Origin: Hyphomicrobiales bacterium
GTDB lineage: Bacteria > Pseudomonadota > Alphaproteobacteria > Rhizobiales > Rhizobiaceae
DNA: 64,000 nt
Assembly: GCA_900466605.1 (NCBI GenBank)
Contig: UBMU01000002.1
Span: 372,001-436,000 of the forward strand
Direction: 5' to 3'
Shown: piece after piece, positions 55,218-64,000 of the stretch
Position numbering within the stretch: the first letter of the stretch is position 1
Layout of the letters: each line of letters begins with the position of its first letter
Made by a program: the position numbers and the translations under genes
The notes under the pieces: model-generated
What the model was told of the DNA's origin: nothing
The model's database searches: none
Seen by the model: only the letters and a program-made list of their open reading frames with translations

Positions 55218-56524
55218 CCCTAGAAGGCACGCTGGCATTTCTTTCCGTGTACTGGCCGGAAATTGTCTCCATCGTGGCCCTCGTTCTCATGTCTGCGTTT
55301 TTCTCCGGTTCGGAGACGGCGCTGACGGCGGTTTCCCGCAGCCGCATTCACACGCTCGAAGCCAATGGTGAGCAACGCGCGGGTATCGTGCGCCAGCTCA
55401 TCGAGCGCCGCGACCGGCTGATCGGCGCGCTGCTGATCGGCAACAATCTCGCCAATATCCTCTCCTCGTCGCTGGCAACCAGCCTGTTCCTCGGCCTTTT
55501 CGGTAACTCCGGCGTGGCGCTTGCGACACTCGCCATGACGGTCATCCTTGTCATCTTCGCCGAAGTGCTGCCGAAGAGCTGGGCGATTTCGACGCCGGAT
55601 CGGTTTGCGCTGAAAACGGCCTATGCGGTCAAGATGTTCGTCGCCGTCGTCGGCCCGCTATCGTCTTTCGTCAATGCCATCGTCCGCCGGATTCTGGCGC
55701 TGTTCGGCATCACTCTCTCGCGGGAAGTCTCGATGCTCTCCGCACACGAAGAACTGCGCGGCGCCGTCGATCTTCTGCACCGCGAAGGATCGGTCGTGAA
55801 GGCCGACCGAGACCGGCTGGGCGGGGTCCTCGATCTCGGCCAGCTCGAACTCTCAGATATCATGGTCCATCGAATGGCGATGAGGGCGATCAATGCCGAC
55901 GATCCGCCTGAGGTGGTCGTGCGAACGATCCTCGAAAGCCCGTTTACGCGCATGCCGCTCTGGCGGGGCAGCACTGATAACATCATCGGCGTGGTTCACT
56001 CCAAGGATCTGCTGCGTGCTCTTGCCGAGCGCGATGCCGAGCCGGAACATCTTGATATCGTCAAGATCGCTCAGAAGCCGTGGTTCGTGCCCGACAGCAC
56101 CAGTCTTGAAGCGCAGCTGAATGCCTTCCTGCGCCGCAAACAGCATTTCGCCGTCGTCGTCGACGAGTACGGCGAAGTGCAGGGCATCGTAACACTGGAG
56201 GACATCCTCGAGGAGATCGTCGGCGACATTGCCGATGAGCACGACATCGACATCCAGGGTGTACGCCAGGAGGCGGATGGCTCGATCGTTGTCGACGGCA
56301 ACGTGCCTATCCGCGATCTCAACCGCGCGCTTGACTGGCATCTGCCGGATGAAGAGGCCACGACGATCGCCGGCCTTGTCATCCACGAATCGATGACGAT
56401 CCCGGAAGAGCGACAGGCCTTCACTTTCCACGAGAAGCGCTTCATCGTCATGAAGCGGGAGAAGAACCGTATTACCAAACTTCGAATTCGGCCGGCTGAG
56501 GAAAACGAGGCAGGTCCGGCCTGA
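55214..56524 (+). CDS. HlyC/CorC-type transporter with CNNM and CBS domains
   Basis: A 436-residue inner-membrane protein. An N-terminal DUF21/CNNM domain with about four hydrophobic segments (MSAFFSGSETALTAVSRSRI is its signature) is followed by two CBS domains and a C-terminal CorC/HlyC domain (VPIRDLNRALDW). Homologues are linked to magnesium/cobalt efflux; the haemolysin name is historical. It is third in the aroK-aroB-corC unit through a 4-base overlap. Confidence 0.9.
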   Translation: MTLEGTLAFLSVYWPEIVSIVALVLMSAFFSGSETALTAVSRSRIHTLEANGEQRAGIVRQLIERRDRLIGALLIGNNLANILSSSLATSLFLGLFGNSGVALATLAMTVILVIFAEVLPKSWAISTPDRFALKTAYAVKMFVAVVGPLSSFVNAIVRRILALFGITLSREVSMLSAHEELRGAVDLLHREGSVVKADRDRLGGVLDLGQLELSDIMVHRMAMRAINADDPPEVVVRTILESPFTRMPLWRGSTDNIIGVVHSKDLLRALAERDAEPEHLDIVKIAQKPWFVPDSTSLEAQLNAFLRRKQHFAVVVDEYGEVQGIVTLEDILEEIVGDIADEHDIDIQGVRQEADGSIVVDGNVPIRDLNRALDWHLPDEEATTIAGLVIHESMTIPEERQAFTFHEKRFIVMKREKNRITKLRIRPAEENEAGPA

Positions 56525-56591
56525 GGCGAGCATCCTACCCATGGTCGCGGTGAAGAGGAGTTTGCCGCGACATCACCTTTATGGATTTGAT

Positions 56592-57071
56592 ATGTTTGAT
56601 ATTTTCTGGCGTGCAGTCGCCATCGGCATCGGGGCGACTATTGTCATGGACATCTGGGCAATTGTGTATGCGAAAGCCACCGGCACGCCACTGCCGAACT
56701 GGGCACCAGTCGGTCGCTGGTTCTGGCACCTGAAGGACGGCAAGGTATTCCACGACGATATCGGCACGGCCGCACCCTACGCGCATGAACTCGCACTCGG
56801 CTGGATCGGCCATTATGCGGTAGGCATTCTCTACGGCATCATGCTCGTGCTGCTCATGGGGCCTGGCTGGCTGGCGGAGCCGAGGTTCCTGCCTGCCTGG
56901 GTCTGGGCGATCGTTACCGTCGGCGCCGGCTGGTTTCTGCTGCAGCCGGGGCTCGGCATCGGCTGGGCAGCGTCGAAGACGCCGAACCCGAACAAGGTCC
57001 GCTTCCTCAATCTGGTGGCGCACACGATCTTCGGCTTTGGTCTCTATGCGACGGCGCTGCTGATCCGCTGA
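56592..57071 (+). CDS. DUF2938-type membrane protein
   Basis: A 159-residue membrane protein with about four hydrophobic segments: AVAIGIGATIVMDIWAIVYA, HYAVGILYGIMLVLL, VWAIVTVGAGWFLLQP and LVAHTIFGFGLYATALLI. The GRWFWHLKDG loop and overall pattern fit the DUF2938 family, whose function is unknown. ATG 56592 is preferred; GTG/ATG options from 56541 add 17 basic residues. It follows the CorC-like gene by 67 bases. Confidence 0.8.
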   Translation: MFDIFWRAVAIGIGATIVMDIWAIVYAKATGTPLPNWAPVGRWFWHLKDGKVFHDDIGTAAPYAHELALGWIGHYAVGILYGIMLVLLMGPGWLAEPRFLPAWVWAIVTVGAGWFLLQPGLGIGWAASKTPNPNKVRFLNLVAHTIFGFGLYATALLIR

Positions 57072-57139
57072 AAATGTAACATGGCGAACCGGCCTGCATT
57101 GGAAAGTGGGGCCGGGTCACCATATAGGGCATTCGCCCG

Positions 57140-57421
57140 TTACCAGCGCACCGGTTCCCCGGGTGCCGCGGGTTCGACGGCGAGCGCATGCAATCCGGCA
57201 TCCAGCTCTGGCTTTAAAAGCTCCGTGATCGCACGGTGTCGCGCCAGTCGTGGCATGCCGGCAAACTTGGCGGATACGATGCGCACCCGCATATGGGTCT
57301 CGCCGGTCCCCGTTATGTCAGGCTGATGGCCCGCATGAAGATGGCTTTCATTGATGACGCTGAGGCGCTCGGGCGCGAACGCGGCGGTCAGCTTTTCTTC
57401 GATGCGGGTCTGCAGGGTCAT
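57140..57421 (-). CDS. bolA: BolA-family protein
   Basis: A 93-residue BolA, a partner of monothiol glutaredoxins in Fe-S and iron regulation. The signature INESHLHAGH and the closing hydrophobic helix (HRAITELLKPELDAGLHALAVE in part) are typical. ATG 57421 gives the family length; the frame runs open to 57466. It is divergent from the J-domain gene, an arrangement common next to cobST in rhizobia. Confidence 0.93.
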   Translation of the reverse strand: MTLQTRIEEKLTAAFAPERLSVINESHLHAGHQPDITGTGETHMRVRIVSAKFAGMPRLARHRAITELLKPELDAGLHALAVEPAAPGEPVRW

Positions 57422-57521
57422 GGTCTCGTTGCTTTGCGAAAAAGGTTCCCACCAAGCCAGCAACATTCCGGTTTGTCAATTCTTGTTGTCGCCTCTTGGG
57501 AGGCATAAAATTAGAGCTGTC

Positions 57522-58133
57522 ATGAGACTCGATTCCAAATATTTCGACCGCATCCGCACCCGCCGCAAACGCGAGCAGGAAACCGAACAGGCTCCCCCTT
57601 CCTGTCAGTGGGACGGCTGCGACAAGAAAGGTGCGCATCGCGCTCCCGTCGGCCGCAATGCCGAAGGGCAGTTCTTTTTGTTCTGCTTCGAGCATGTGAA
57701 GGAGTACAACAAGGGCTATAATTACTTCTCCGGCCTCTCCGACGGCGAGATCGCGCGCTATCAGAAGGAAGCAATCACCGGCCATCGCCCCACCTGGACG
57801 GTCGGCGTCAACAAGGCCGCCAAGAACAGCCCGCTGCATTCCGACGTGCGCTCGGGTTCCTACCGCGTGCGTGATCCCTTCGGCTTCGTCAACGGTACGA
57901 AGGGAAACGGCCCGCGCTTTCCCGAGCAGCGCAAGCTGAAAAGCCTGGAAGCGAAGGCTTTCGACACGATGGGCCTTGATGCCAGCGCGACCTCCTCGGA
58001 GATCAAGAGCCGGTACAAGGAACTCGTCAAGAAGCACCACCCCGACGCCAACGGCGGCGACCGTGGTTCCGAGGAACGGTTCCGCGCCGTCATCCAGGCC
58101 TATCAATTATTGAAGCAGAACGGTTTTTGTTAG
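57522..58133 (+). CDS. C-terminal J-domain protein
   Basis: A 203-residue protein with a short J domain at the C-terminus (residues about 145-203) carrying the essential HPD in KHHPDANGGDRG. The N-terminal part has conserved Cys/His (CQWDGCDKKGAHRAP, FCFEHVKEYN), which may bind a metal. It is not DnaJ itself: no G/F or zinc-finger region. It should stimulate a DnaK-type chaperone. ATG 57522 is chosen; the frame is open further left, overlapping bolA. It is upstream of cobS with a 311-base gap. Confidence 0.88.
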   Translation: MRLDSKYFDRIRTRRKREQETEQAPPSCQWDGCDKKGAHRAPVGRNAEGQFFLFCFEHVKEYNKGYNYFSGLSDGEIARYQKEAITGHRPTWTVGVNKAAKNSPLHSDVRSGSYRVRDPFGFVNGTKGNGPRFPEQRKLKSLEAKAFDTMGLDASATSSEIKSRYKELVKKHHPDANGGDRGSEERFRAVIQAYQLLKQNGFC

Positions 58134-58444
58134 TTCCTGTCCTTGCTCTTGGTCTTCAATCAGGTATGGTCCCAAATCGGCTGAGGCCGCAGGCAACCGC
58201 GGCATAGATTTCTGCGTTTGTCCCACAGGCGCCTCGGCCACTTCCGGGCGCGGCGTTTCTTGTCCGGGACTTTGTTCAAGAATGCTCGCTAGCGGTAGAT
58301 TATCGCCCCCGAGGTTTCGTTTCAGTCCCGGAGAAGCATCGCCGACGTTCCGACATGAACGAGCGCAGGTAGACTGTGGCGTCATGGTTGCGAAATGGGC
58401 TGAGACAGTATGGCCGGGTGTCGGGCACCCGCCTTGGAGATATG
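58134..58444. other. Non-coding region before cobS
   Basis: A 311-base gap between the J-domain gene and cobS. It must hold the cobS promoter. I see a small GGGTG/CACCC hairpin just before the start and a purine-rich AGTCCCGGAGA stretch, but no convincing cobalamin riboswitch and no credible ORF. Confidence 0.5.
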
Positions 58445-59437
58445 ATGAGCAAGATTGACCTTGATATTTCGGAGCTTCCGGACACCACCGTTTCGGTCAG
58501 GGAGGTCTTTGGTATCGATTCCGACATCCGCGTGCCGGCTTATAGCCAGGGCAGCGCCTATGTTCCGGACCTCGACCCCGACTATCTCTTTGACCGCGAA
58601 ACCACGCTCGCCATTCTTGCCGGATTTGCCCATAACCGACGCGTGATGATCTCCGGCTATCACGGCACGGGTAAGTCCTCGCATATCGAACAGGTCGCAG
58701 CGCGCCTCAACTGGCCCTGCGTGCGTATCAACCTCGACAGTCACGTCAGCCGTATCGATCTCGTCGGCAAGGACGCGATCGTCGTCAAGGATGGCCTGCA
58801 GGTCACCGAATTCAAGGATGGCATCCTGCCCTGGGCATACCAGCACAACGTCGCGCTCGTCTTCGACGAATACGATGCCGGTCGCCCTGACGTCATGTTC
58901 GTCATCCAGCGCGTACTGGAATCGTCCGGCCGCCTGACGCTGCTCGACCAGAGCCGCGTTATCCGCCCGCACCCGGCCTTTCGCCTGTTCGCAACGGCCA
59001 ACACCATCGGTCTCGGCGATACGACGGGCCTCTATCACGGCACGCAGCAGATCAACCAGGCGCAGATGGACCGCTGGTCGATCGTGACCACCCTGAACTA
59101 CCTGCCGCACGACCATGAAGTGAACATCGTCGCCGCCAAGGTAAAGGCCTTCCAGAAGAACAAGGAAGGCCGCGATACGGTCTCCAAGATGGTCCGGGTA
59201 GCCGACCTGACCCGCGCTTCGTTCATGAACGGCGACCTGTCGACCGTCATGAGCCCGCGTACTGTTATCACCTGGGCCGAAAACGCCGAGATCTTCGGCG
59301 ATCTCGCCTTCGCCTTCCGCGTCACCTTCCTCAACAAGTGCGACGAACTGGAGCGCCCGCTGGTGGCCGAGCATTATCAGCGCGCTTTCGGCGTCGAGCT
59401 GAAGGAAAGTGCCGCCAATATCGTTCTGGAGGCTTAA
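58445..59437 (+). CDS. cobS: Cobaltochelatase AAA+ subunit CobS
   Basis: A 330-residue MoxR-like AAA+ ATPase, one part of the aerobic CobN-CobS-CobT cobalt-insertion complex for cobalamin. Walker [10 protein letters not shown], Walker [10 protein letters not shown] and the sensor region LFATANTIG are visible. ATG 58445 gives the usual MSKIDLD N-terminus with GGAG 6 bases upstream; ATG 58442 adds one Met. cobT follows 12 bases later. CobN is not in the window. Confidence 0.96.
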   Translation: MSKIDLDISELPDTTVSVREVFGIDSDIRVPAYSQGSAYVPDLDPDYLFDRETTLAILAGFAHNRRVMISGYHGTGKSSHIEQVAARLNWPCVRINLDSHVSRIDLVGKDAIVVKDGLQVTEFKDGILPWAYQHNVALVFDEYDAGRPDVMFVIQRVLESSGRLTLLDQSRVIRPHPAFRLFATANTIGLGDTTGLYHGTQQINQAQMDRWSIVTTLNYLPHDHEVNIVAAKVKAFQKNKEGRDTVSKMVRVADLTRASFMNGDLSTVMSPRTVITWAENAEIFGDLAFAFRVTFLNKCDELERPLVAEHYQRAFGVELKESAANIVLEA

Positions 59438-59449
59438 GGCCGACCGATC

Positions 59450-61351
59450 ATGGCTGCTCGCGGTGACAATTCGAAAGCAAAGCCCGGCTCGCCTGTCGAC
59501 GTCGAACCGTTGCGCCGGGCGATAACCGGCAGCGTACGCGCGATTGCCGGCGACGGCGACGTCGAGGTGACCTTCGCCAATGAACGCCCTGGAATGACCG
59601 CCGAGCGGATCCGTCTGCCGGAGATTTCCAAGCGTCCGACGATGCATGAGCTCGCCGTGACGCGTGGTCTCGGCGACTCGATGGCGCTGAGGCTTGCCTG
59701 CCACGACGACAAGGTGCACGCGACGATGGCGCCGCAGGGCTCCGACGCGCGCGCGATCTTCGACGCCGTCGAGCAGGCGCGCGTGGAATCGATCGGCGCG
59801 CTGCGCATGGAGGGGGTTGCCGCAAATCTTCGGTCGATGACCGAGGAGAAGTATTCGAAGGCGAATTTCTCCGGCATCGAGCGGCAGGAAGACGCGCCAG
59901 TCGGCGAAGCCATGGCCATGATGGTGCGCGAGAAGCTGACAGGCCAGAAGCCGCCGGCCTCCGCCGGCAAGGTGCTTGATCTCTGGCGTTCGTTCATCGA
60001 GGAGAAGGCTGGCGCCGAACTTGAGAACCTTTCCGGTGTCATCAACGACCAGCCGGCTTTCTCGAAGGCGATCCGCAACATGCTTTCGGCCATGGAGATG
60101 GCGGAAGAGTATGGCGACGACGACAGTGAGCCGGATTCTGACGACGATTCGGAACAGGAAGACCAGCCGAACGGCGACGAGCAGGATCAGGACGAAGTCG
60201 ATGACGACGCCGGCTCCGATGCCGCGCCTGTAGAAGACAGCGAAGTTGCCGACGAGCAGATGGAGGACGGCGAGACCGAAGGCGCCGAAATCTCCGACGA
60301 CGACATGCAGGAAGAAGGCGAGGAAGATTCCGAGACGCCCGGAGAAACCCGCCGTCCGAACACACCCTTCGACGACTTCAACGAGAAGGTCGACTACCAC
60401 GTCTTCACCGAGGAATTCGACGAGACGATCACCGCCGAAGAACTCTGCGACGCCGCCGAATTGGAGCGCCTGCGCGCCTTCCTCGACAAGCAGCTTGCGC
60501 ACCTGCAGGGCGCAGTCGGTCGGTTGGCCAACCGCCTGCAACGCCGCCTGATGGCGCAGCAGAACCGGTCTTGGGATTTCGATCTCGAGGAAGGCTATCT
60601 CGACCCGGCACGCCTGACGCGCATGATCATCGATCCGATGCAGGCGCTCTCCTTCAAGATGGAGCGCGACACGCAATTCCGCGATACGGTCGTGACACTT
60701 CTCATCGACAATTCAGGCTCGATGCGCGGCCGGCCGATCACGGTCGCGGCCACCTGCGCCGATATCCTGGCCCGCACGCTGGAACGCTGCGGCGTCAAGG
60801 TCGAGATCCTCGGCTTCACGACGAAGGCCTGGAAGGGCGGACAGGCGCGCGAAAAGTGGCTCGGCAGCGGCAAGCCGCAGACGCCAGGCCGCCTCAACGA
60901 TCTGCGTCATATCATCTACAAGTCGGCCGACGCGCCCTGGCGTCGCGCGCGGCCCAATCTCGGCCTGATGATGCGCGAAGGCTTGCTCAAGGAAAACATC
61001 GACGGCGAAGCGCTTATGTGGGCGCATAACCGCCTGATCGCGCGGCGCGAGCAACGCAAGATTCTGATGATGATCTCCGACGGTGCGCCGGTCGACGACT
61101 CGACGCTGTCGGTCAATCCGGGCAACTATCTGGAGCGGCATCTGCGTGCCGTCATCGACCGGATCGAGACACGCTCACCGGTAGAGCTTCTGGCAATCGG
61201 TATCGGCCACGACGTGACTCGCTACTACAGGCGCGCCGTAACAATCGTCGATGCGGACGAGCTGGCCGGTGCGATGACCGAGCAGCTTGCGTCGCTCTTC
61301 GAAGACAAGACCACCCAGCCGCGGGGCGGTCGCCTCCGCCGCGCCGGCTAA
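59450..61351 (+). CDS. cobT: Cobaltochelatase subunit CobT
   Basis: A 633-residue CobT. The middle (about residues 220-300) is a highly acidic Asp/Glu-rich linker, and the C-terminus is a von Willebrand A domain with the MIDAS motif DNSGS in [13 protein letters not shown]. With CobS it forms the ATP-driven ring that activates CobN to insert Co2+ into hydrogenobyrinic acid a,c-diamide. Immediate neighbour of cobS; a phytase-like gene follows by 21 bases. Confidence 0.96.
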   Translation: MAARGDNSKAKPGSPVDVEPLRRAITGSVRAIAGDGDVEVTFANERPGMTAERIRLPEISKRPTMHELAVTRGLGDSMALRLACHDDKVHATMAPQGSDARAIFDAVEQARVESIGALRMEGVAANLRSMTEEKYSKANFSGIERQEDAPVGEAMAMMVREKLTGQKPPASAGKVLDLWRSFIEEKAGAELENLSGVINDQPAFSKAIRNMLSAMEMAEEYGDDDSEPDSDDDSEQEDQPNGDEQDQDEVDDDAGSDAAPVEDSEVADEQMEDGETEGAEISDDDMQEEGEEDSETPGETRRPNTPFDDFNEKVDYHVFTEEFDETITAEELCDAAELERLRAFLDKQLAHLQGAVGRLANRLQRRLMAQQNRSWDFDLEEGYLDPARLTRMIIDPMQALSFKMERDTQFRDTVVTLLIDNSGSMRGRPITVAATCADILARTLERCGVKVEILGFTTKAWKGGQAREKWLGSGKPQTPGRLNDLRHIIYKSADAPWRRARPNLGLMMREGLLKENIDGEALMWAHNRLIARREQRKILMMISDGAPVDDSTLSVNPGNYLERHLRAVIDRIETRSPVELLAIGIGHDVTRYYRRAVTIVDADELAGAMTEQLASLFEDKTTQPRGGRLRRAG

Positions 61352-61372
61352 CCGCGAAAGGGCGCTTTCTGG

Positions 61373-62404
61373 ATGCTCCGGAAGTCCTTCGCCAGCCTGA
61401 TATCAATTGCTTTCGGGCTGGCGGCTCTCGTTCCGCCGGCACTTGCCGATGGCGACGTTGAAGTCCGCAGTCGCGTCATCACCGATTTCAAGATCGGCTC
61501 CGATGAGACGACGTTCGACACCCTCGAATTTCTCGGCGGGCTGGAGATGGTGTCGCCGCAGCGCCTCTTCGGCTCGCTATCGTCGATCCGCTTTCGATCT
61601 GACGGGAAGAATTTCGTTGGTGTCTTCGACACCGGCCATTGGATGACCGGCCGCATCGAGCGCGATCCGCAGGGGCGCCTGTCCGGCCTCGCGGATGTGG
61701 CGATCACCCCAATGAGGAATCGGGCCGGGCGTAGCTTCGAAGGCAAGGGGCATATGGACGCCGAGGGCCTGACGCTGCATGGCGACCAGATCCTCGTCTC
61801 CTTCGAACAGGATCATCGCGTCGATGTCTATCCTGATCCAGGCTTCGAAACGTCACGAGCGATCGGTACCCTTCCCATTCCTTTTCCCAAACGATCTCTG
61901 CGTGCCAATCGCGGCTTCGAAACGATCGCCGTCGCGCCAATCGACAGCGCTCTGAAGGGCGGCACCCTGATCGTGGCCGAACGCAGCCTGGACATGGGTG
62001 GCAACGCCTACGCAGCGATCCTCGACGGGCCGCTGAAGGGACGCCTGTCGCTTGCCCACTGCGGCGATTTCGATGCGACGGATGGCGCGTTCCTGCCGAA
62101 TGGCGACCTGCTGCTTCTGGAGCGCCGCTTCAACATGGCGGAAGGCATCGGAATGCGAATCCGCCGCATCAAGGCCGCCGACATTCGCCCCGGCGCGGTC
62201 ATGGACGGTGAGATCTTGCTGCAGGGCGACTTCAGCTACCAGATCGATAATATGGAAGGCCTGGATGTTTTCACGGCCGAGGATGGGACCACGCATGTGG
62301 TGATCGTCTCTGATGACAATCATTCCATCCTGCAGCGCAATTTGATGCTGGAGTTCCGCCTGACGGAGCCGCGAGCCGGCGACACGGCTCGCTTGCAGAG
62401 ATGA
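61373..62404 (+). CDS. Secreted esterase-like phytase-domain protein
   Basis: A 343-residue exported protein. A signal peptide (SFASLISIAFGLAALVPPALA) is followed by a phytase-like beta-propeller domain (PF13449-type): EFLGGLEMVSPQRLFGSLSSI in part, GKGHMDAEGLT, RGFETIAV and NMEGLDVF. Activity within this family is poorly defined. It is probably co-transcribed with cobT (21-base gap), which is also seen in other rhizobia, yet no cobalamin role is evident. Confidence 0.85.
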   Translation: MLRKSFASLISIAFGLAALVPPALADGDVEVRSRVITDFKIGSDETTFDTLEFLGGLEMVSPQRLFGSLSSIRFRSDGKNFVGVFDTGHWMTGRIERDPQGRLSGLADVAITPMRNRAGRSFEGKGHMDAEGLTLHGDQILVSFEQDHRVDVYPDPGFETSRAIGTLPIPFPKRSLRANRGFETIAVAPIDSALKGGTLIVAERSLDMGGNAYAAILDGPLKGRLSLAHCGDFDATDGAFLPNGDLLLLERRFNMAEGIGMRIRRIKAADIRPGAVMDGEILLQGDFSYQIDNMEGLDVFTAEDGTTHVVIVSDDNHSILQRNLMLEFRLTEPRAGDTARLQR

Positions 62405-62413
62405 CGCACGACG

Positions 62414-63301
62414 TCAGCCACCGAAATAGGCCGGTCGGTCAATATCCTCGATCAGTCCGGGACCTTTCGTCGTCCAGCCCAATTCTTCGCGCGTGTGCTT
62501 GCTTGAAGCAAGATTGTTCATCGTGGCGAAATGCGCGAACCAACCGAAGTGTGCTGCCGCCTCCTCAAACGGCTTGGAAACGACAGGAATGTTCAGGCGG
62601 CGACTGATGACCTCGGCGATCTGCCGGAAGGCAATGCCCTGTTCAGCAACGCCATGGTAGCGAGCGCCGGCCGCGCCTCTTTCGAGTGCCAGCCTGTAGA
62701 GCTTTGCTGCATCGAACCTGTGGACAGCGGGCCAGAGGTTGCTTCCTTCGCCGGCGTAGACGGAGACACCCTTTTCGCGGGCGATGCCGATCAGCATCGG
62801 CACGAAACCATGATCTCCGTCGCCATGTACCGACGGAGGCAGCCGAATGGTGATGGCGCGCACTCCCTGCGAGGCGGCGACCACGGCAGCCTCTTCGGAA
62901 GCGATGCGGGGAGAGGCTGTACCCGGCGCGTCCTCCTCAGTCGTCAGCCGACCTTGCGGGAGCAGTCCGGTTCCCGAGGTGACGACCAGTGGGCGGTCGC
63001 TTGCAGCCAAGGCTGAGCCCAGCGTCTCGATGGCCTGACGGTCGATCTCGCAACTCTCCTTGAACCTTGAGAAGTCATGGATGAAGCCGGTATGAATCAC
63101 ACCATCGGCCGCTGTTGCGCCACTCCACAAGCTTTCCAGATCCTCAAGATGACCGCGATGCACGGCAGCGCCTGCCGCTTTGAGCGAGGCCGCTGCGGCA
63201 TCGGAGCGAGCAAGACCGAGGACCTGATGGCCTGCGCCAATAAGCTCCTGAACGACAGCAGAGCCGACAAATCCTGTAGCTCCGGTTACGAAAACACGCA
63301 T
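62414..63301 (-). CDS. SDR-family NAD(P)-dependent epimerase/reductase
   Basis: A 295-residue extended SDR. The N-terminal [16 protein letters not shown] is the dinucleotide-binding motif; the region around [12 protein letters not shown] and [14 protein letters not shown] fits the family, though the usual YxxxK pair is replaced by a weaker pattern around ASEEAAV. Substrate unknown. It is convergent with the phytase-like gene and divergent from an AraC-type regulator that probably controls it. Confidence 0.85.
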   Translation of the reverse strand: MRVFVTGATGFVGSAVVQELIGAGHQVLGLARSDAAAASLKAAGAAVHRGHLEDLESLWSGATAADGVIHTGFIHDFSRFKESCEIDRQAIETLGSALAASDRPLVVTSGTGLLPQGRLTTEEDAPGTASPRIASEEAAVVAASQGVRAITIRLPPSVHGDGDHGFVPMLIGIAREKGVSVYAGEGSNLWPAVHRFDAAKLYRLALERGAAGARYHGVAEQGIAFRQIAEVISRRLNIPVVSKPFEEAAAHFGWFAHFATMNNLASSKHTREELGWTTKGPGLIEDIDRPAYFGG

Positions 63302-63359
63302 TCATACCTCCTTGGCAATTCCTTCACGCCAGCCGTGATCGGCGGCATCAGCGTTGAAG

Positions 63360-63402
63360 ATACGGTTTTGGAGAATACGGTCTATGCTATAAAGTCCGTA
63401 TT
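63360..63402. promoter_or_regulatory. Candidate AraC operator: repeated ATACGG half-sites
   Basis: ATACGG occurs at 63360-63365 and 63375-63380 as a 15-base-spaced direct repeat, and again inverted at 63396-63401. The last two form AATACGG-N15-CCGTATT. A -10-like TATAAA (63388-63393) lies between them. The sites are in the SDR/AraC divergent region. Confidence 0.5.
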
Positions 63403-63429
63403 ATCTTCGCGATCGTCCGGAGCAAACTT

Positions 63430-64000
63430 ATGGATCCGCTGTCCAACGTGCTGTCCCTACTGAAACCCCGCAATTACATGTCGGCGGGCTTCGAGGCAGG
63501 CGGGGAGTGGTCAATCCAGTTCCCCGATCAGCAGGAGGGCGTCAAATGCGGAGCGGTGGTCTCCGGCCAATGCTGGCTGTCCGTGGAAGGGGCGCCGGAG
63601 GTCGCGCGGCTGCAAACGGGTGACTGCTTCCTGCTTCCAAGCGGACGGCCTTTCCGCCTGGCAACCGACCTGTCGCTCAGATCGGTCGATGCAGCCACGA
63701 TTTTTGCGCCCGCGCGCACCGGCGGCATCGTCGGCTACAACGGCGGCGACGATTTTCTTTTGGTAAGTAGCCGTTTTGCGCTGACCGGCGCACATGCCGG
63801 TCTCCTGCTTCGGATACTGCCGCCCATTGTTCTGATCCGAGCCGGGCCGGGCCAGGCGGCGTTGCGATGGTCTGTCGAGCGGATGATGCAGGAGTTGCGC
63901 GAGCCGCAGCCGGGCGGCTTCCTGATCGTGCAGCATCTCGCGCACATGATCCTGATTCAAGCGCTGAGGCTGCATCTGGCGGATGGCGCCCGGACCGGTG
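63430..64000 (+). CDS. AraC-family regulator with cupin domain (3' part missing)
   Basis: A frame open from ATG 63430 to the right edge (190 codons). The N-terminal cupin-like domain of the cupin_6 AraC type is visible: MDPLSNVLSLLKPRNYMSAG, then CGAVVSGQCWLSV, GDCFLLPSGRPFRL and the LLLRILPPIVLI stretch. The C-terminal helix-turn-helix lies beyond the window. GGAG is 7 bases before the ATG. Divergence from the SDR gene suggests it regulates that gene and itself. Confidence 0.85.
   Translation, partial: MDPLSNVLSLLKPRNYMSAGFEAGGEWSIQFPDQQEGVKCGAVVSGQCWLSVEGAPEVARLQTGDCFLLPSGRPFRLATDLSLRSVDAATIFAPARTGGIVGYNGGDDFLLVSSRFALTGAHAGLLLRILPPIVLIRAGPGQAALRWSVERMMQELREPQPGGFLIVQHLAHMILIQALRLHLADGARTG

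Noticed and set aside
58281..58335. Possible cobalamin riboswitch upstream of cobS (AGTCCCGGAGA stretch)
   Set aside because: It only loosely resembles the B12 box; the other conserved parts, such as a proper GCCACTG element at the right distance, are not found. A covariance-model search would settle it.
58107..58385. 92-codon minus-strand frame in the gap before cobS
   Set aside because: Overlaps the end of the J-domain gene, has no clear ribosome-binding site and a low-complexity polar product.
58382..60676. 764-codon minus-strand frame over cobS and cobT
   Set aside because: Runs antisense through two confidently identified genes and is explained by their GC-rich third positions.

Overview
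The window is a chromosomal segment of a member of the Rhizobiaceae (Rhizobium/Ensifer/Agrobacterium relatives, Alphaproteobacteria). The case rests on high GC, aerobic CobS/CobT cobaltochelatase genes, a HemA-type 5-aminolevulinate synthase, an FdsGBACD-type formate dehydrogenase, a very long TamB, MocE-family oxygenase genes, and the accA/xerD/aroK/aroB and bolA/J-protein/cobS/cobT gene order. The genus is inferred from gene content, not from a search. Nearly all of the window looks like vertically inherited chromosome. I see no insertion sequence, prophage, integrase-flanked island or CRISPR array.

Layout. 1-4.0 kb: 3' part of the F1 ATP synthase operon (atpA partial, atpG, atpD, a 78-aa Cys-pair protein, atpC), ending in a clear terminator. 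4.1-6.8 kb: a sox box and soxR, a short-chain dehydrogenase, an ArsR and a LysR regulator. 7.0-13.0 kb: fdsG-fdsB-fdsA-fdhD-fdsD, with a promoter that fits LysR control. 13.0-15.6 kb (minus): a soluble double-PAS chemoreceptor and cheW. 15.8-18.8 kb (minus): arginase and ornithine aminotransferase plus a glycerophosphodiesterase, with a divergent Lrp-type regulator. 19.4-27.5 kb (minus): tamA-tamB, where TamB carries seven tandem repeats of about 107 aa. 27.6-31.9 kb: a glycine-zipper lipoprotein and a form II CoxSLM-type molybdenum hydroxylase operon. 32-37.6 kb: hemA, dxr, a BON protein, a 48-aa membrane protein, a ThuA-like protein and eptA. 37.7-42.4 kb: a LacI regulator divergent from a desaturase/oxygenase, MocE-type Rieske ferredoxin, ferredoxin reductase and an altered PanB-like protein. 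42.5-51 kb: a degenerate kinase-like protein, tRNA-Arg(CCT), an M20 hydrolase, a D,D-carboxypeptidase, a His-rich COG0523 GTPase, an ABC exporter, a TusA-like protein and an L,D-transpeptidase. 51.2-57.1 kb: accA, xerD and a 58-aa membrane protein (minus), then aroK-aroB-corC and a DUF2938-type protein. 57.1-62.4 kb: bolA, a J-domain protein, cobS, cobT and a phytase-like secreted protein. 62.4-64 kb: an SDR and a divergent AraC-type regulator cut by the window end.

How the genes work together. The fds block makes an NAD-linked Mo/Fe-S formate dehydrogenase plus its sulfurtransferase FdhD. Arginase and ornithine aminotransferase degrade arginine to glutamate semialdehyde. TamA and TamB form an envelope pathway spanning the periplasm. 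The MocDEF-like set looks like a complete electron-transfer chain for oxidation of an unknown small molecule, probably under the divergent LacI regulator.

The most unusual items are the MocDEF-like operon with a PanB paralogue lacking the PanB metal ligands, the TamB repeat expansion, the Cys-pair gene inserted between atpD and atpC, the sox box that also supplies the soxR ribosome-binding site, and the kinase-fold protein with an altered catalytic loop.
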